A stretch of 64,000 nucleotides of DNA from Brachionus plicatilis (taxonomy: Eukaryota > Rotifera > Eurotatoria > Ploima > Brachionidae), in contig QEOQ01000519.1 of the NCBI GenBank assembly GCA_010279815.1, positions 192,171 through 256,170 of the forward strand. Reading direction: 5' to 3'. Below, piece by piece: positions 24,401-35,166 of the stretch. How positions within the stretch are numbered: position 1 is the stretch's first letter; the number at the start of each line of letters is the position of its first letter. A model generated the notes under the pieces. That model ran no database searches. It had not been told where the DNA came from and saw only the letters and a program-made list of their open reading frames with translations. The translations under genes were made by a program, and so were the position numbers.

Positions 24401-27400
24401 TAAATTGAATAAAGCGCTAATTAGAAATAAAAATTTAAATTTAAAAAAAATTTGAATTATTGATCAATTATATATAAATGGATTGAAAAATCAAACTAGC
24501 TTTCACAAAATTGACTGCTCCAGCTCTATCGCCTCCAAGATCAACTGTTAAATTGAGTTGAGTTGTACCAGGCTAACCAGGCAAAATGTTATTTATTGTA
24601 CATTTTTATATTTTTACATATTTACGTTTTTAAGAGAAGAAAAAAAAATTTAAAAATCAATAAAATTAAAAATCTAAAAAAATTTTCATTCAAGAAAAGT
24701 AATAATAAATTCGCAATAAATATATAGAGATTTTCAAAAAATTATCCTTGGTTTTTACATTTAAATTTTTCTAAAACTCCTTTTTAAGTAATTGCGAATT
24801 TATTATTACTTTTCTTGAAAGAAAATTTTTTTAGATTTTTTGATTTTGAAATTTTTTTTTCTTCTCTCAAAAATGTAAGGTGCATTTAAGGCAAAACTAC
24901 GTCACTACTCTGGGATTCTAAATTTTTTTACATATTCGTGTTCCCCATGTATGATAACCCATGTTTGGTGGTTTTTTTATGTTTCTACCTATTTCAGGTA
25001 AAAAGTTATTTAACTTTGAAAAAAGGAGTTTTTTGAGGCATAGCAACATTAAAAACCCTTTTTTCTCCCAAAAATACTCCGATTTGTATATTTTTTTTTT
25101 CATTTTCTGATTTTAGATGCTTTAAATTTTATTATTCTTGATTTAAAAATAAAAAATATTCTTAATTTACCTGTTTTTTTTTTACTTTTATATCTTTTTT
25201 TTTCACAAAAAAGAGAGCCGAGCTTCGTTGGCAGGTGAATTTATCTAATATTGTATATCAGTAATTATTTATCTAATATTAGTAATTATTATTGAATTTA
25301 TCTAATATATGTATATTAGTTATTAAGATTAAAAGAAAATGATTTTTAATGACATAAGTCATTAAAAAACAGCTACTAGTAAAAGGCAAATATCTTGGCA
25401 AGTAGGAATCATATAAAAAAAAGCTCTTCATTAGTTTGTGCGTATTGAGTAGTTCTATCTACTGATATACAATATTAGATAAATTCACCTGCCAACGAAG
25501 CTCGGCTCTCTTTTTTGTGAAAAAAAAAGATATAAAAGTAAAAAAAAAACAGGTAAATTAAGAATATTTTTTATTTTTAAATCAAGAATAATAAAATTTA
25601 AAGCATCTAAAATCAGAAAATGAAAAAAAAAATATACAAATCGGAGTATTTTTGGGAGAAAAAAGGGTTTTTAATGTTGCTATGCCTCAAAAAACTCCTT
25701 TTTTCAAAGTTAAATAACTTTTTACCTGAAATAGGTAGAAACATAAAAAAACCACCAAACATGGGTTATCATACATGGGGAACACGAATATGTAAAAAAA
25801 TTTAGAATCCCAGAGTAGTGACGTAGTTTTGCCTTAAATGCACCTTAAAAATGTAAAAATATAAAAATGTACAATAAATAACATTTTGCCGCTAACCAAG
25901 CGAATTGTACCAGGCTAACCAAGCGAAATGTACCAGGCTAATCAAGCGAATTGTACCAGGCTAACCAAGCGAAATGTACCAGGCTAACCAAGCGAAATGT
26001 ACCAGGCTAACCAAGCGAACTGTACAATGTATCAAAAGTATGCCATGCAATTAAATATTAAGCCAAATCATTTCTTCAAATTTTTATTTGTGGATATTTT
26101 GACCAGAGTCATTATTCTTCCTTAATTTCTCAAGACTAAAAACACATTTTTTAAATGATTTAGTTTTCTTAGATTTAGTTAAATCCTTTCTATTGAATTA
26201 TACGGGAACAAAAACGTCAAATTTTAAATGTTGATTTTAAAATAGCAAAATTACCTACATAGGAAATAATTATACAAATATCCTTTTGTACCCTTTGTAC
26301 TAGCTGATAATTAAAAATGTTAAAAAAAAATCAACGCTAAACCTAAAGCAAGATAAACAAATATTGCAGGGGAGGTGCGGAGGGGGCGCAGCCCCCTCCG
26401 CGACTTGTTTTAATTAAAATTTAGTTTATTTCAAATCAAATAACAATACATAATGAATGAATTTCTTCTTTTAAAAAAGAAACTGGTAAGAATATATTAA
26501 AAATTTATTAAATCTTGAATTTGTAAATCGAAAAAAAGAGGAATTTAAAATAAAAATTTTAATTTCTTAATTTAGAGCGCATTTTAAATTAAATTAGTAA
26601 TTAACTTAACTGAGAAAACTAATTTTTTTATGTTTTTTTTACAAATAATTTAGAATATTTTATTTAAATATTTAAAATTGTTATTCTAAAAGGTAATTAC
26701 TATATTTTTTTAGTTAAATAATTTAATTTTAGAACTTTTTTTTTTAAAAAACAAAAATTTCAATTACTTTATTTGTAAACTCTCTTGATATATTTTTTTC
26801 TAATTTTTAGTCAAGTGAATTAATCATGCAATATTAAACTTAAATGTCAAATAAATAAAAGGAAAATACAAATCATTATATTCTATTCTTAAAACAATAT
26901 TTTAAAATTTGGAATTTGATGATTTTTTAAATCAAAAGTATATCAAAAGAAAAAAAAAATATTTTAAAATTAGAATATTTGAGAAAACTGAATTAATTAA
27001 AATGGGATGTTTTATTTTAATTAATTATATTGTTAAAAGATCCAAATCGTTCAGCTATTCCTACGAGATCCCGCTACATAGGATGGAAAAATTCATATAA
27101 ATGTATGGGCGAATTAAGACACAACATATGCGTTTTTTCACTTGAAGACTTGCCTGAATTGACAACTCGTAGCGAATTTTTTTTAAACAAATTTCTTCTC
27201 GACTACGATCCAATATCGTATCAGTGCATGGAAGAATGGTTGAATTCAAAAGTTTCTCTTTACCAAACAGTAAATATTATTAACTATTGTAGATTGTTAT
27301 TTGTTATTCCGTATTCGATAAATCCAACTTGTGCTCGTCTCTTGGACAACAAACAAATAAAAGGAAATAAAATTCCAACGACAACTAAAAAAAAACCGAT

Positions 27401-27455
27401 TGCTGAGATGAAAAAAATCAAGCAAACAATTAAGATTCAAAAAAAGAATCGATAA
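21494..27455 (+). CDS. Core-2/I branching beta-1,6-N-acetylglucosaminyltransferase (GT14)
   Basis: Three exons: 21494-22740, 22796-22851 and 27040-27455 (phases 2 and 1), 572 aa. It is a Golgi type II enzyme expected to add beta-1,6-GlcNAc branches to O-glycans. A short basic cytosolic tail is followed by one signal-anchor helix (about residues 25-48) and a stem. The Branch domain starts near residue 199 with FPIAFSILTYNN, then VYCIHVDAKSPPVF, the YAGFSRLKADINCM region and WKYVLNMASSEFPLRTNYEL. SPDEW joins YWATLNYN across intron 1. Exon 3 supplies the family C-terminus, C(M)GELRHNICVFSLEDLPEL and NKFLLDYDPISYQCMEEWL. Intron 1 is 55 bp; intron 2 is 4,188 bp and full of mobile elements. A basic 45-residue tail is unusual. 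Paralogue and acceptor specificity cannot be told. A phase-compatible acceptor near 22967 soon meets a stop and lacks the family C-terminus. Confidence 0.9.
22852..24579. other. First part of the swollen GT14 intron
   Basis: This is 1.7 kb of intronic AT-rich sequence between exon 2 and the palindromic element. Apart from the hairpin element at 23003-23150 I see no gene, repeat or RNA. The last bases before 24572 carry one unit of the 23-bp minisatellite that continues on the far side of the element. Confidence 0.5.
23003..23150. repeat. Hairpin element in GT14 intron 2
   Basis: The left arm (starting ACAAATTTTGTTTCACCTAC) and the right arm (about 23100-23148) are reverse complements with a few mismatches over about 48 bp, separated by a T-rich spacer. 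It is MITE-like and non-coding. It generates the false exon extension with open frame after 22967. Confidence 0.6.
24580..25890. mobile_element. 1.3-kb near-palindromic transposon with 8-bp TSD
   Basis: The arms run 24580-25263 and 25459-25890 around a loop of about 195 bp. Both ends read inward as GGCAAAATGTTATTTATTGT. The arms are so alike that each encodes the same 61-residue frame (24918-25103 minus and 25620-25805 plus). GCTAACCA lies directly outside each end (24572-24579 and 25891-25898), consistent with an 8-bp target duplication. The left arm is longer only because of the nested insertion at 24622-24878. No transposase is present, so it is non-autonomous. The duplicated 61-aa frame is a by-product of arm symmetry and has no recognisable motif. 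It inserted into a 23-bp minisatellite in a GT14 intron. Near-identity of the arms suggests a recent insertion or arm homogenisation. Confidence 0.85.
24622..24878. mobile_element. Nested 257-bp MITE with about 80-bp TIRs
   Basis: This sequence is present in the left arm of the palindromic element and absent at the matching place in the right arm, so it inserted after that element formed. Its own ends are inverted: TTACGTTTTTAAGAGAAGAA at the left, and TTACATTTTTGAGAGAAGAA read inward from the right. Pairing continues for about 80 bp through an AAGTAATAATAAATTCGCAA block. The target duplication is unclear. Confidence 0.7.
25890..26027 (+). repeat. 23-bp minisatellite, about six units
   Basis: The unit GGCTAACCAAGCGAAATGTA + CCA repeats about six times, with alternating AAT/AAA variants and one C-to-T change. 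One further unit stands alone at 24564-24586, before the palindromic element. The array therefore predates the element and was split by it, unless the units amplified afterwards. Confidence 0.8.
26028..27039. other. Last part of GT14 intron 2
   Basis: AT-rich intron sequence without genes. It contains a strong GC-rich stem-loop at 26377-26401, preceded by GCAGGGGAGGT, and a 63-codon chance frame at 26909. It ends at the acceptor TGTTAAAAG before exon 3. Confidence 0.5.
26377..26401. repeat. Perfect 11-bp GC stem-loop
   Basis: GCGGAGGGGGC pairs perfectly with GCCCCCTCCGC across a GCA loop. It stands out sharply in sequence of about one-quarter GC. A similar GGGGC-GAA-GCCCC hairpin is at 59709-59725. 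Such hairpins occur near Helitron 3' ends, but the expected CTRR end is not seen here (CTTG follows). Confidence 0.7.
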
Positions 27456-29300
27456 CCATTATTATTTTATTGTCAGATTTATTAATTTTAAATATTCGTT
27501 GTTGACTTTTGTTTTAATTTTTTTTAAATTTTTTTTGAGACCAAATAAAATGTTTTCAATTGAAGAATTACAGGAATTATTTTTTCAATTTAATTTAATT
27601 TTCTTTGATTTTTTCAAGGTTTAATTATGTTTTTTGGACTTTCAATTTTATGACCTACAGGTCATATATATTTACCTAAGTTGCTTATGAAGGTAAATTT
27701 TATGATCAAAAAACTAAATCTAATTCTCAAAGATTAAACACAAAAATTGATTTCAGTATTTCTAAGGGAGAGTAACACACAGCATTGCCAAAAGGATTAC
27801 TCCAATATTAAAACTAGGTAATTAGAGCGATGCATTAGATTGTAATTTTGGGTAAAAGAGTGGACTATTTCTCATAAACTCATTAAATGACAAAGGGGTG
27901 TCGTAAATTTTCATACAAACCTTCCAATTACAAAAATAAAATTATTTTTCACTCATTTAAATTGAAAAAATTAAGCCTTATAAACTTTGATGATGAAACA
28001 ATACTTAATAGCCATATAAAATACCGATTTAATGATTTATATAAATTTCGTTGCGCTTTTTGCAATTTTTATCAAAAATTTTACCGCAAAATTGGCAAAA
28101 AAATTGAGAAAAAACTTTTTGATCAAGAAAATTGCTAATTTTGGTCCTCCATGATGTTCAAATAAAATATACTTATTATTTTTTGTCTCTATAATCTATT
28201 CTAATTGAAATTTTTTTGTAATTTGTTGATTTGTTTTATTGAAATGTTAAAATTATGTCGGCAATTTAAATAAATTTGAATTTGGTGGTAATAATTGTAA
28301 ATAAATACAACTTATATGTTTAAATTAAAGCAATTTAAAATTAAGAATAGCCAAAATTTTATTTTTAATTCTAAATTATTATATAATTTGATTAAAAATA
28401 ATCAATTTATTGCCAAATATTTCTTTAAATTTTTCTTTAACCTGGACTGTCAAATGAAACATTTTTTCTTTCACCTTTTCTGTAAAAATCTGTTATACAA
28501 AATCCATATTTTATTTAAGAATTCAAATTTTGAATTGGAATTTTGTATGAAAATTCACAATGCATCACAAGGGGTAATTAACCAAAAAGCATTTTATTAA
28601 GATAATATGAAAATACAAAATTTTTTATAATTTTTCTTTTAATTGAAATACATATGCGGCCCAAAATATTTGATTTAAAAAAATTTAGATAATATAAAAT
28701 TTTTAAAAATTCGAATAAAAACGCAGTAAAATTGGTATTTTAAAAAAGTATAAAGTTAAGTTTGAGACGATATTTTTAAGTTTAATAATTTATAAATTTA
28801 AATTTTTTCAAAAAATAGAAAAAGTTTTTCCAATCCTTTTACTTTGTTTTATTCTAAAATTCCTCCACAACACTTTAAATCATTTAGACTAATGATATGA
28901 TAATTGATTAAGTTAAAGAATATATTTTTTAACATTTGAACATCATTATTATTACATTTATCATTTATTTTTATTGTGGTACTTGTACATGCTACTCTCA
29001 GCATGGAATACGGTACATAGACATGATATATGTCCATGAAATTTAATTTAAGAAATATTGTGCAAAAAGCAATTCAAGGATATTCTGTTGAAGATAGATT
29101 TCTGAGACTTGTGGTTCAGCTTGGTGTTTTCAGGGCCAAAAACATTTGTTATCTCTTATTAAAAACAAAATGACTTTTCTATCTTGAATTTCTAATCATC
29201 AATCAATCAATTCTCGTTGAATAAAAATCACAATAAAAAAACTTATTTGTTATCTAATAAAATGCTGTAAAATTAAACAATAAAATAATTTTATATTTTA
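27456..29300. other. Intergenic, no supported gene
   Basis: AT-rich spacer between the convergent GT14 (plus) and AATF (minus) genes. Frames at 27887-28138, 28316-28600 and 28849-29037 are open but have chance-like Phe/Lys/Asn composition. A GC-richer patch at 28975-29150 reads on the minus strand as VFGPENTKLNHKSQKS. It is not linked to any exon I can define. Confidence 0.45.
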
Positions 29301-31208
29301 TTAAAATCCTTTAAATAACTTGGAAATATCAATGTCATTATTTTTTGAATTTTGTTTTTCTTCACGCTGATTTCCACCAAACAAAGAACGAAATAATTCG
29401 TTTCTAAAAAATTCAAAATAAAAAAAAAAATTATTTCTAAAATATAACAATATACCTGGCTTCTTCAGACATTGAAGTACGGTAAACAGGTGCCATGAAA
29501 TTCACCAATGGCTTGTGAATTTCGAATTTTATTTTTCTACCTTTGCTAGCTTTAGTGTCCACTTTTTTCTTATTTTTAGCTCTTAATTTTTGTAGCTCAA
29601 TTGATTTTCTTGATAATTCGATAGGATCGGATATATTGTTCGATTTTCTCTCGACTAACTCTCTGAGCAGCTGGTTATAAAAGTCTTGGTCGTCAAAAAT
29701 TTCGGAATCATAGTCTTTTAAATGACGATTTTTCAAAGATTCTAAATCAGTTTCATCTTCAATTTTTTCCTCTTTGCCACAAATTTTATATTGTCCTCTT
29801 TTAAGCTGAGTACGTTTAATTATTCTTTCCTTATCTAAAAGAATCTTTAAAAAAATTTAACCTAGTAAAAAAAAATTAGCTTTATTTAGCAAAAATACAT
29901 GTTCTATTTGTTGGAGAATTGGTTTTTCCAGTGATTCAAAACTTTTTCCAGTGGTCAATCGAGTTTTATCATACCATTTTTGAATCGTTGAATCTCTGTA
30001 TTTCAAAAAACTTTTGTTAAATTTTTGCAAATAATCTTCGAATTGATCTGGACTTAGAGATTTAAAATGAAAAGTCTTTAATTTTTTCTCTTTTTTAGCT
30101 TGTTTTATTTCCTCTGCACGCATTTCTTCATCAGTGTCACTGTAAATCTCTTCATCATCGTCGTTTTCATCATTCTCCGATTCTTCGCTACTTCCTTCAC
30201 TATTTATCATTTTTCTCTTCAAGTCTGGACCACCATGAGATTCGTTTTGTTCCGATTTTTGACTCTCCAATTTGAGATCATTCAAAATGTAATTTGTTTC
30301 GGGATTTCGTTGAACAAGTTTTTGCTGAAGTTCAATCAATTGATTCATTACTTTATTTAAAGATTCTTGATCTTTTAGAAATTATTTTTATTAATTTAAA
30401 TTAAAAAAAATTTAATTTAATTTACTTTGCTTTAATTGAGCTTCATTGATAGGCTTGAATTCTTCAGATAAATTTTCAAGAATCTGATCAAATTGATCGA
30501 ATTGTGGAAACTGATTAACCACATTTAAAACATTTTGTAATCTCACTCTTGCTTCCACCAAATTATCCCAAAAATCTTTTAAAAATTTATTAATAAAAAA
30601 ATTTTCTTTTCTTTGTCTTACTAAGTTGATTTTTGACTGCTTTTCCTTTTTCCATCTCTTCCTTTTGGTTATAATTTGATAATTTTAATGGCTCCTGATT
30701 CTTTGATTTTTTATGTTGGTATTTTTGGTTGATTTTTTTTTTTCCCTCATCAGATTCTTCCATTTCTTCCTCGTCATCATCATCAACATCATCATCGTCG
30801 TCATCATCACCTTCTTCTTCTTCATCATCGTCCTGATCTATTTCGTCGTCATCACCATCGTCTTCTTCCTCTCCATTTTCATTTTCAGAATCAAAATCTT
30901 CATCAATATCACTAGCATTAATTTCTTTTCTACTAATTGGTTTTCCTTTATATTTTAAGCCAAATTCACTAAGATCACCAATGGGTGCTCGAATACGCTT
31001 ATTTCCTTGGTCTAATGCTTTAAAGTCGAGCTCATCTTCGTACTCGTTAGATTTTTCAACAACTTTAGCACTGGTTTCTTTTAAAATGAAATTTTTATTA
31101 AAATTTTTCAAAAAAATTTTTTTTACCGTCATCAGAATATTCAATATCCTTTAAAAGCGGAGCAGTATTGCTCAATTTATTCAATTCATCTCTTAAATTG
31201 ATACTCAT
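29301..31208 (-). CDS. AATF: AATF/Che-1 (Bfr2/Traube) rRNA-processing factor
   Basis: Six exons: 31208-31127, 31077-30622, 30575-30426, 30371-29899, 29844-29456 and 29403-29301. All join in phase to give 550 aa, close to human AATF (560). The family is nucleolar, works in 40S ribosome maturation and is anti-apoptotic in vertebrates. An N-terminal DLSEFGLKYKGKPISRKE box is followed by a long Asp/Glu tract (about residues 90-140). The AATF domain has VKNQLNFWDNLVEARVRLQ and QRNPETNYIL. WYDKTRLTTGKSFESLEKPI and QQIEH|ILLDKERIIKRTQ cross the exon 4-5 splice. The C-terminal TRAUB domain has EIFDDQDFYNQLLRELVERK, KVDTKASKGRKIKFEIH and NFMAP. It ends in ELFRSLFGG plus a short tail. Introns are about 45-55 bp. 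Confidence 0.95.
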
Positions 31209-32149
31209 TTTTTTAATTAATCAAAATTCAAAAACTTAAAAAATTCATGTGCTTTGTGTTTTATATTATATTTTATATGAATGAAAATAAATTTGTAGGA
31301 AAAAAGTAAAAAACTTAACTTTAAGTTTGATTTGAAAGAGTCAATCTGGAAAATTTAGTGACAAAGTGAGTAAAGGTTTTACAGTGCAATCTCTTCGTTA
31401 TCTTTAACTTTTATTTTCTTTTCTTTAGAATAATCAATATCACATAGCTGGCCGTGTTTCTTATGCGTTTTCTGAGAATCTTGCGCTTTCTCCTTTTGAA
31501 AGGAACTTCAGAGTTAACTAAGTTTATTGGATTTATTCTTGAAATTATTCCATATTATTTTTCGGAATTCTATCACAAATTATTTTTTAAATTTATTTGT
31601 TCACCTGTTCCTGACTTAATCTTCTTAAGATTTAAAAAATAAAAGGGCGCTACTAAAAATTTGATCTCCAAATTGTGAAAATTTCCTGACCCTCACTTAT
31701 TTTATAAAGCAAATATATTTTGAAAAGTTTTAACATCTCATTTAGTTTGGTAATTTCTATATTTTTTGAAAATTAAATTATTTATTTTCAAGATTATAAT
31801 TTTTTTTTAAAAGCCTGATCCTCAGTTGGACCCAATTTTATGCGTCTAAACCCGTTTATTTTTCTAGCCCCGAGAATTTCAAGAGCTTTCCAAAAATTTG
31901 TCTTGTTTTGGTCCTCCATTTTTTAAAATTTAATACGTAGAAACTTAATTCGCTAATGGATTTTGATGTTATTTCCTTAAATTTTCAGGTTAAAATCTTT
32001 TATTGATGTATTTAGTAAAGACCATTGAACATGACTTTTCAACTGAGATTATCATTTTCTTTTTGGTAGGCCATAAATTCCTATTCATTAAGGTATTAAT
32101 TTATCTTATTTCGAAGGTTCCCCTTTTTCTTGTATATGAAAAATGTAAC
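31209..32149. other. Spacer with two coding-like minus-strand pieces
   Basis: Upstream of AATF, bases about 31917-31805 on the minus strand read from an ATG as MEDQNKTNFWKALEILGARK, continuing to GPTEDQA. Bases about 31470-31383 read SFQKEKAQDSQKTHKKHGQL and end EEIAL-stop. Both are less AT-driven than their surroundings. I could not join them by a phase-correct splice and recognise no family. They may be exons of a small gene or a relic. Nothing else is seen in this stretch. Confidence 0.25.
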
Positions 32150-32790
32150 TAATTCGTCTGCGAAAAGCAATGAATATTTTTTTTCTATTGGGAATATCAT
32201 TAATATGTTTATACTTAACAATAGAGGGCTAATTGTTCAACCTAAAGAAACACCTGCAATCATTTAGTACTCATCACTAATATGGTCATTCACATGTTCC
32301 CTATATATTCTTGAGTCTTTCCAGATTTTTTTTTTTTTTTTCGTTTATTGTAAAACAATAATTTTATTTAATTTTTATTTATTTTATCTTATTTAGGCTG
32401 AAGGAACGAGCTGAAAGAGGTAACACTCAATTAGTGAGCTCGAAGCCATTTTAAATTTTTTATTAAATTTAAATAAATAAATCTTTAAAAAAAAAAAAAA
32501 AGATAATTGAATACTGAGTTGGATTCGTTTTAATTAATTTTTAAATAAACCATCATGACACATACGCCTGTGTTTCCTAAAACTAGATTGCTCTCATTGC
32601 TCTGAAAATTGTATAATCTTGAGTAGATAATGCGCTCAAACAACTTTCCATGATAGCTTGTAGAATGATCTTGTGGAAAAGAGGGTTTTTTTAAATAAAA
32701 GTAATTTTGACAGCATTCCACGCTTTCGGAATTCTGCTCTTTCGAAAAGATTGGTTAAAAAGTTGTATAATATATTTTAATGAATTTATT
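32150..32790 (-). mobile_element. Decayed Jockey-like LINE fragment
   Basis: Read on the minus strand, this matches parts of ORF2 at the left edge. The complement near 32185-32290 (AATATCATTAATATGTTTAT, then AGAGGGCTAATTGTT) parallels bases 30-130. 32525-32720 corresponds to the GKLLERIIY...QEQSGFRK part, now with stops and frameshifts. The copy is interrupted by a younger tail-bearing insertion at about 32325-32510. Confidence 0.65.
32325..32510 (+). mobile_element. Short retroelement 3' end nested in LINE relic
   Basis: A T-rich lead-in and GGCTGAAGGAACGAGCTGAA core are followed by GTGAGCTCGAAGCC, AATAAATAAATC and a poly(A) run. It lies between two parts of the minus-strand LINE relic and in the opposite orientation. 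Its core loosely resembles the 3' modules at 6495-6545 and 6924-6960. It is probably a severely 5'-truncated LINE or a SINE. Confidence 0.45.
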
Positions 32791-33726
32791 GGTAAATTTT
32801 TTCAATCATTTTTAAGCCAAATCAATTCACTTGAACAAATATGATCAGAAAATTTACATCTCATTCTATTGCTTCTAAGTCAATTAACAGCATTCAATCC
32901 ATTAAGTTTCAAAATTATTTGTAAAATTATCCAAATAAATCTTTAAAAATTAAATCTATGTTATTAAAAATCTAATTTTTTTAAAATTTAATATTGATCT
33001 TCGAAATCTTGAAAAAAAAATCTTCTCTTTTGTTTTTGATCCAAAATTCGAAATTTTTTTAAAAATTTTATAAAGTAAATGTGTTTTTTTACTTTTCAGA
33101 ATTTTTTAAAATGCATTTAAATTTTTGATTAATTTTTTATTAGCTTATATTTTAAATTTAGAAAGAATCTATAAAAATTAGTCATTTCGTATTATAACAT
33201 TTAAAATATGGTACAACAACAATCTTAATCCTTCTTTACCGGATTTACAACAGGCGTTTGCCAAAACATCTAAAATTACGATTTAATTAAAGAGAAAACC
33301 GTTGCATAATCTAGAAATTTCCAACAATAAAATGATTTTGTAACTAAGAAACTTTCCAAAAACAAACAAAGAATCAGCTTTTATCTGAAACGAGACTTTA
33401 AAATAGTTCCAAGATTTTAAAATTTTATTTTTCGTCATATTTGAGCTTTAATAAAATTTTTTCAAATTCTTTTTTCAGCTAATTTATTTATGCTAATAAA
33501 TTTTTAAATTCTGTTTCTTTTTTTCCTATGTTTATTTTAACTTATTTTAATGCCTCTAGTTACCACCCACAACTTTAAAAAAACAAAAAAACGAAAATAA
33601 CGGCAATGTTTGCTTTAGTTAAATTTTACATAATAAAAAAAATAATATTTTGAACCATAGAAACCAGATTTATTTAGTCGATAGAAGCAATTTTTTTTTG
33701 TGATTTAAAACTTTTTTGAGAAAAAA
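32791..33726. other. Spacer upstream of the LRR gene
   Basis: No gene was recognised. A short plus-strand stretch at 33208-33280 reads WYNNNLNPSLPDLQQAFAK. It looks less random than its surroundings but is flanked by stops and is not part of a model I can build. Confidence 0.4.
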
Positions 33727-34674
33727 ATGAATGAAGTTGAATTGAATAAAGATTTTATTAAACAAAAATCAAACAAATCTGATGAAGAGTTGAGTGATTT
33801 AGCCGTGATTGATCTCTCTCTATCAAAAATAAGTTCAATAACTCCGGATTTATTCAATGAGACGTTTGTAAATATCAAAGAACTAAATTTGAGTTCAAAT
33901 GGAATCACCAATTTGGAGCCCAATGTTTTCAAGAATTTAGTTAATATTGAAAAATTGTTCTTGGAATCAAATAAATTAGAAAATTTAAGTCCAGAATTGT
34001 TTAATGGTTTAACCAATCTTAAGCATTTAGAACTTGGCAACAATCAGATCAAAAATTTAGAACTCAATTTGTTTAAAGATACGGTCAACCTGAGAGTATT
34101 ATACTTAAAATTTAATCAGATTACAGAGTTGACGCAGGGGATTTTCGATACACTGGTTGAACTGGAGGTTTTATTTTTAGAAGGAAATAAAATCAGCTCT
34201 ATTCATGAAAATATTTTCGAAAAAAATCTACAACTAAAAAATCTTTATCTAGGAAACAATGGGCTAGATACTTTTAATGAAAATACTTTACGTACTTTAG
34301 TTAATTTGGCTGAGTTTTCGTTATCTCATAATCAATTGAAAGAACTAGGAGCAAACACTTTTAAGTCCCAGACAAATTTAGCTGTTTTGGATCTAAGTAG
34401 AAATTTACTTGAACATCTTAGTCCGGATTTGTTTAAACATGCCACAAGTCTAAGAACAATATATTTAATGGAAAATAAGCTGAAAACAATCGATCCATTT
34501 ATTTTTAAAGAATTAAAACAATTAAGCACAATTTTTATGCAGTTTAATGAATTTGAACAGGAAAAATTGGAACTATTTTTAAATGAAAGTGTACATTTAA
34601 TTTTGTTTAAACCAATTCATCACCAAAATTATGAAGATGAAAATCACTTAGATTGTGTAGTAAGATTCTTTTAA
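33727..34674 (+). CDS. Cytosolic leucine-rich repeat protein
   Basis: Single-exon 315-aa protein made almost entirely of leucine-rich repeats. From about residue 24 there are ten to eleven typical 24-residue units of the form LxxLxLxxNxIxxLxPxxFxxL, for example IKELNLSSNGITNLEPNVFK and IEKLFLESNKLENLSPELF. There is no signal peptide, transmembrane segment or cysteine capping motif, so a cytosolic binding scaffold is likely. The N-terminal 23 residues and C-terminal 45 residues are outside the repeats and polar. The regular phasing and lack of stops speak for a live gene. LRR proteins of this simple type cannot be assigned to a partner from sequence alone. ATG 33727 is the first in frame after a T-rich leader. 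Confidence 0.85.
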   Translation: MNEVELNKDFIKQKSNKSDEELSDLAVIDLSLSKISSITPDLFNETFVNIKELNLSSNGITNLEPNVFKNLVNIEKLFLESNKLENLSPELFNGLTNLKHLELGNNQIKNLELNLFKDTVNLRVLYLKFNQITELTQGIFDTLVELEVLFLEGNKISSIHENIFEKNLQLKNLYLGNNGLDTFNENTLRTLVNLAEFSLSHNQLKELGANTFKSQTNLAVLDLSRNLLEHLSPDLFKHATSLRTIYLMENKLKTIDPFIFKELKQLSTIFMQFNEFEQEKLELFLNESVHLILFKPIHHQNYEDENHLDCVVRFF

Positions 34675-35166
34675 TGAAAAAGGCATTGTGAATTTTAGGA
34701 CCAAATTGAAAAAACTCAAAAGCTTTTTATTTTTAAGTAAAAATTTATTCTGTTAATTGTATAAGACTTGCTAGCATTTGTAAAAAGTTAAAAATTGCAG
34801 AATATTTTGCTAAAAGTGGTGACACATTGAGTACTGATACAATTTACATTATATCAGCAAATAAAAATAATAATAATAATAATTATTTAAGAACCAATTT
34901 TGGCCTTTAAAAAAGATTTATTGAATTTTTTTAATATCAAATTTCACAATGCAGAAAAACGAAATTTCTTAAATAAATTTTTTAAGATTAAGCCGAATTC
35001 TGTGTCAAGACCAACAAGTTGTAAATGGACCAGTGATTCAACGAGACCGGCAAGTGCTTTGATTAATGTGGACTTCAAAGAGTCTGGATAGTAATAAATT
35101 TTCGAGCATTCTCATAAAAATTATCATTTAATAAAAATATAAAACTTAAGTTATTAAATTATTTTT
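34675..35166. other. Spacer with (AAT)n run
   Basis: About 34862-34885 is an AAT microsatellite. A downstream plus-strand frame (34900-35091) has no ATG but ends with RPTSCKWTSDSTRPASALIN, less AT-biased than chance frames. It could be a tail exon or relic, but I cannot attach it to a gene. Confidence 0.35.

Noticed and set aside
24918..25805. Two identical 61-residue frames on opposite strands as a duplicated gene
   Set aside because: They are mirror images created by the palindromic arms of a transposon. The frame has no start context, motif or homology and contains long A runs.
26377..26401. Rho-independent terminator
   Set aside because: The stem-loop is followed by a few T, but this is a eukaryotic intron; terminators of that kind do not apply.
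27887..28600. Small lysine/phenylalanine-rich proteins on the plus strand
   Set aside because: Composition is what random frames give at this AT content. No motif, splice pattern or GC rise supports them.
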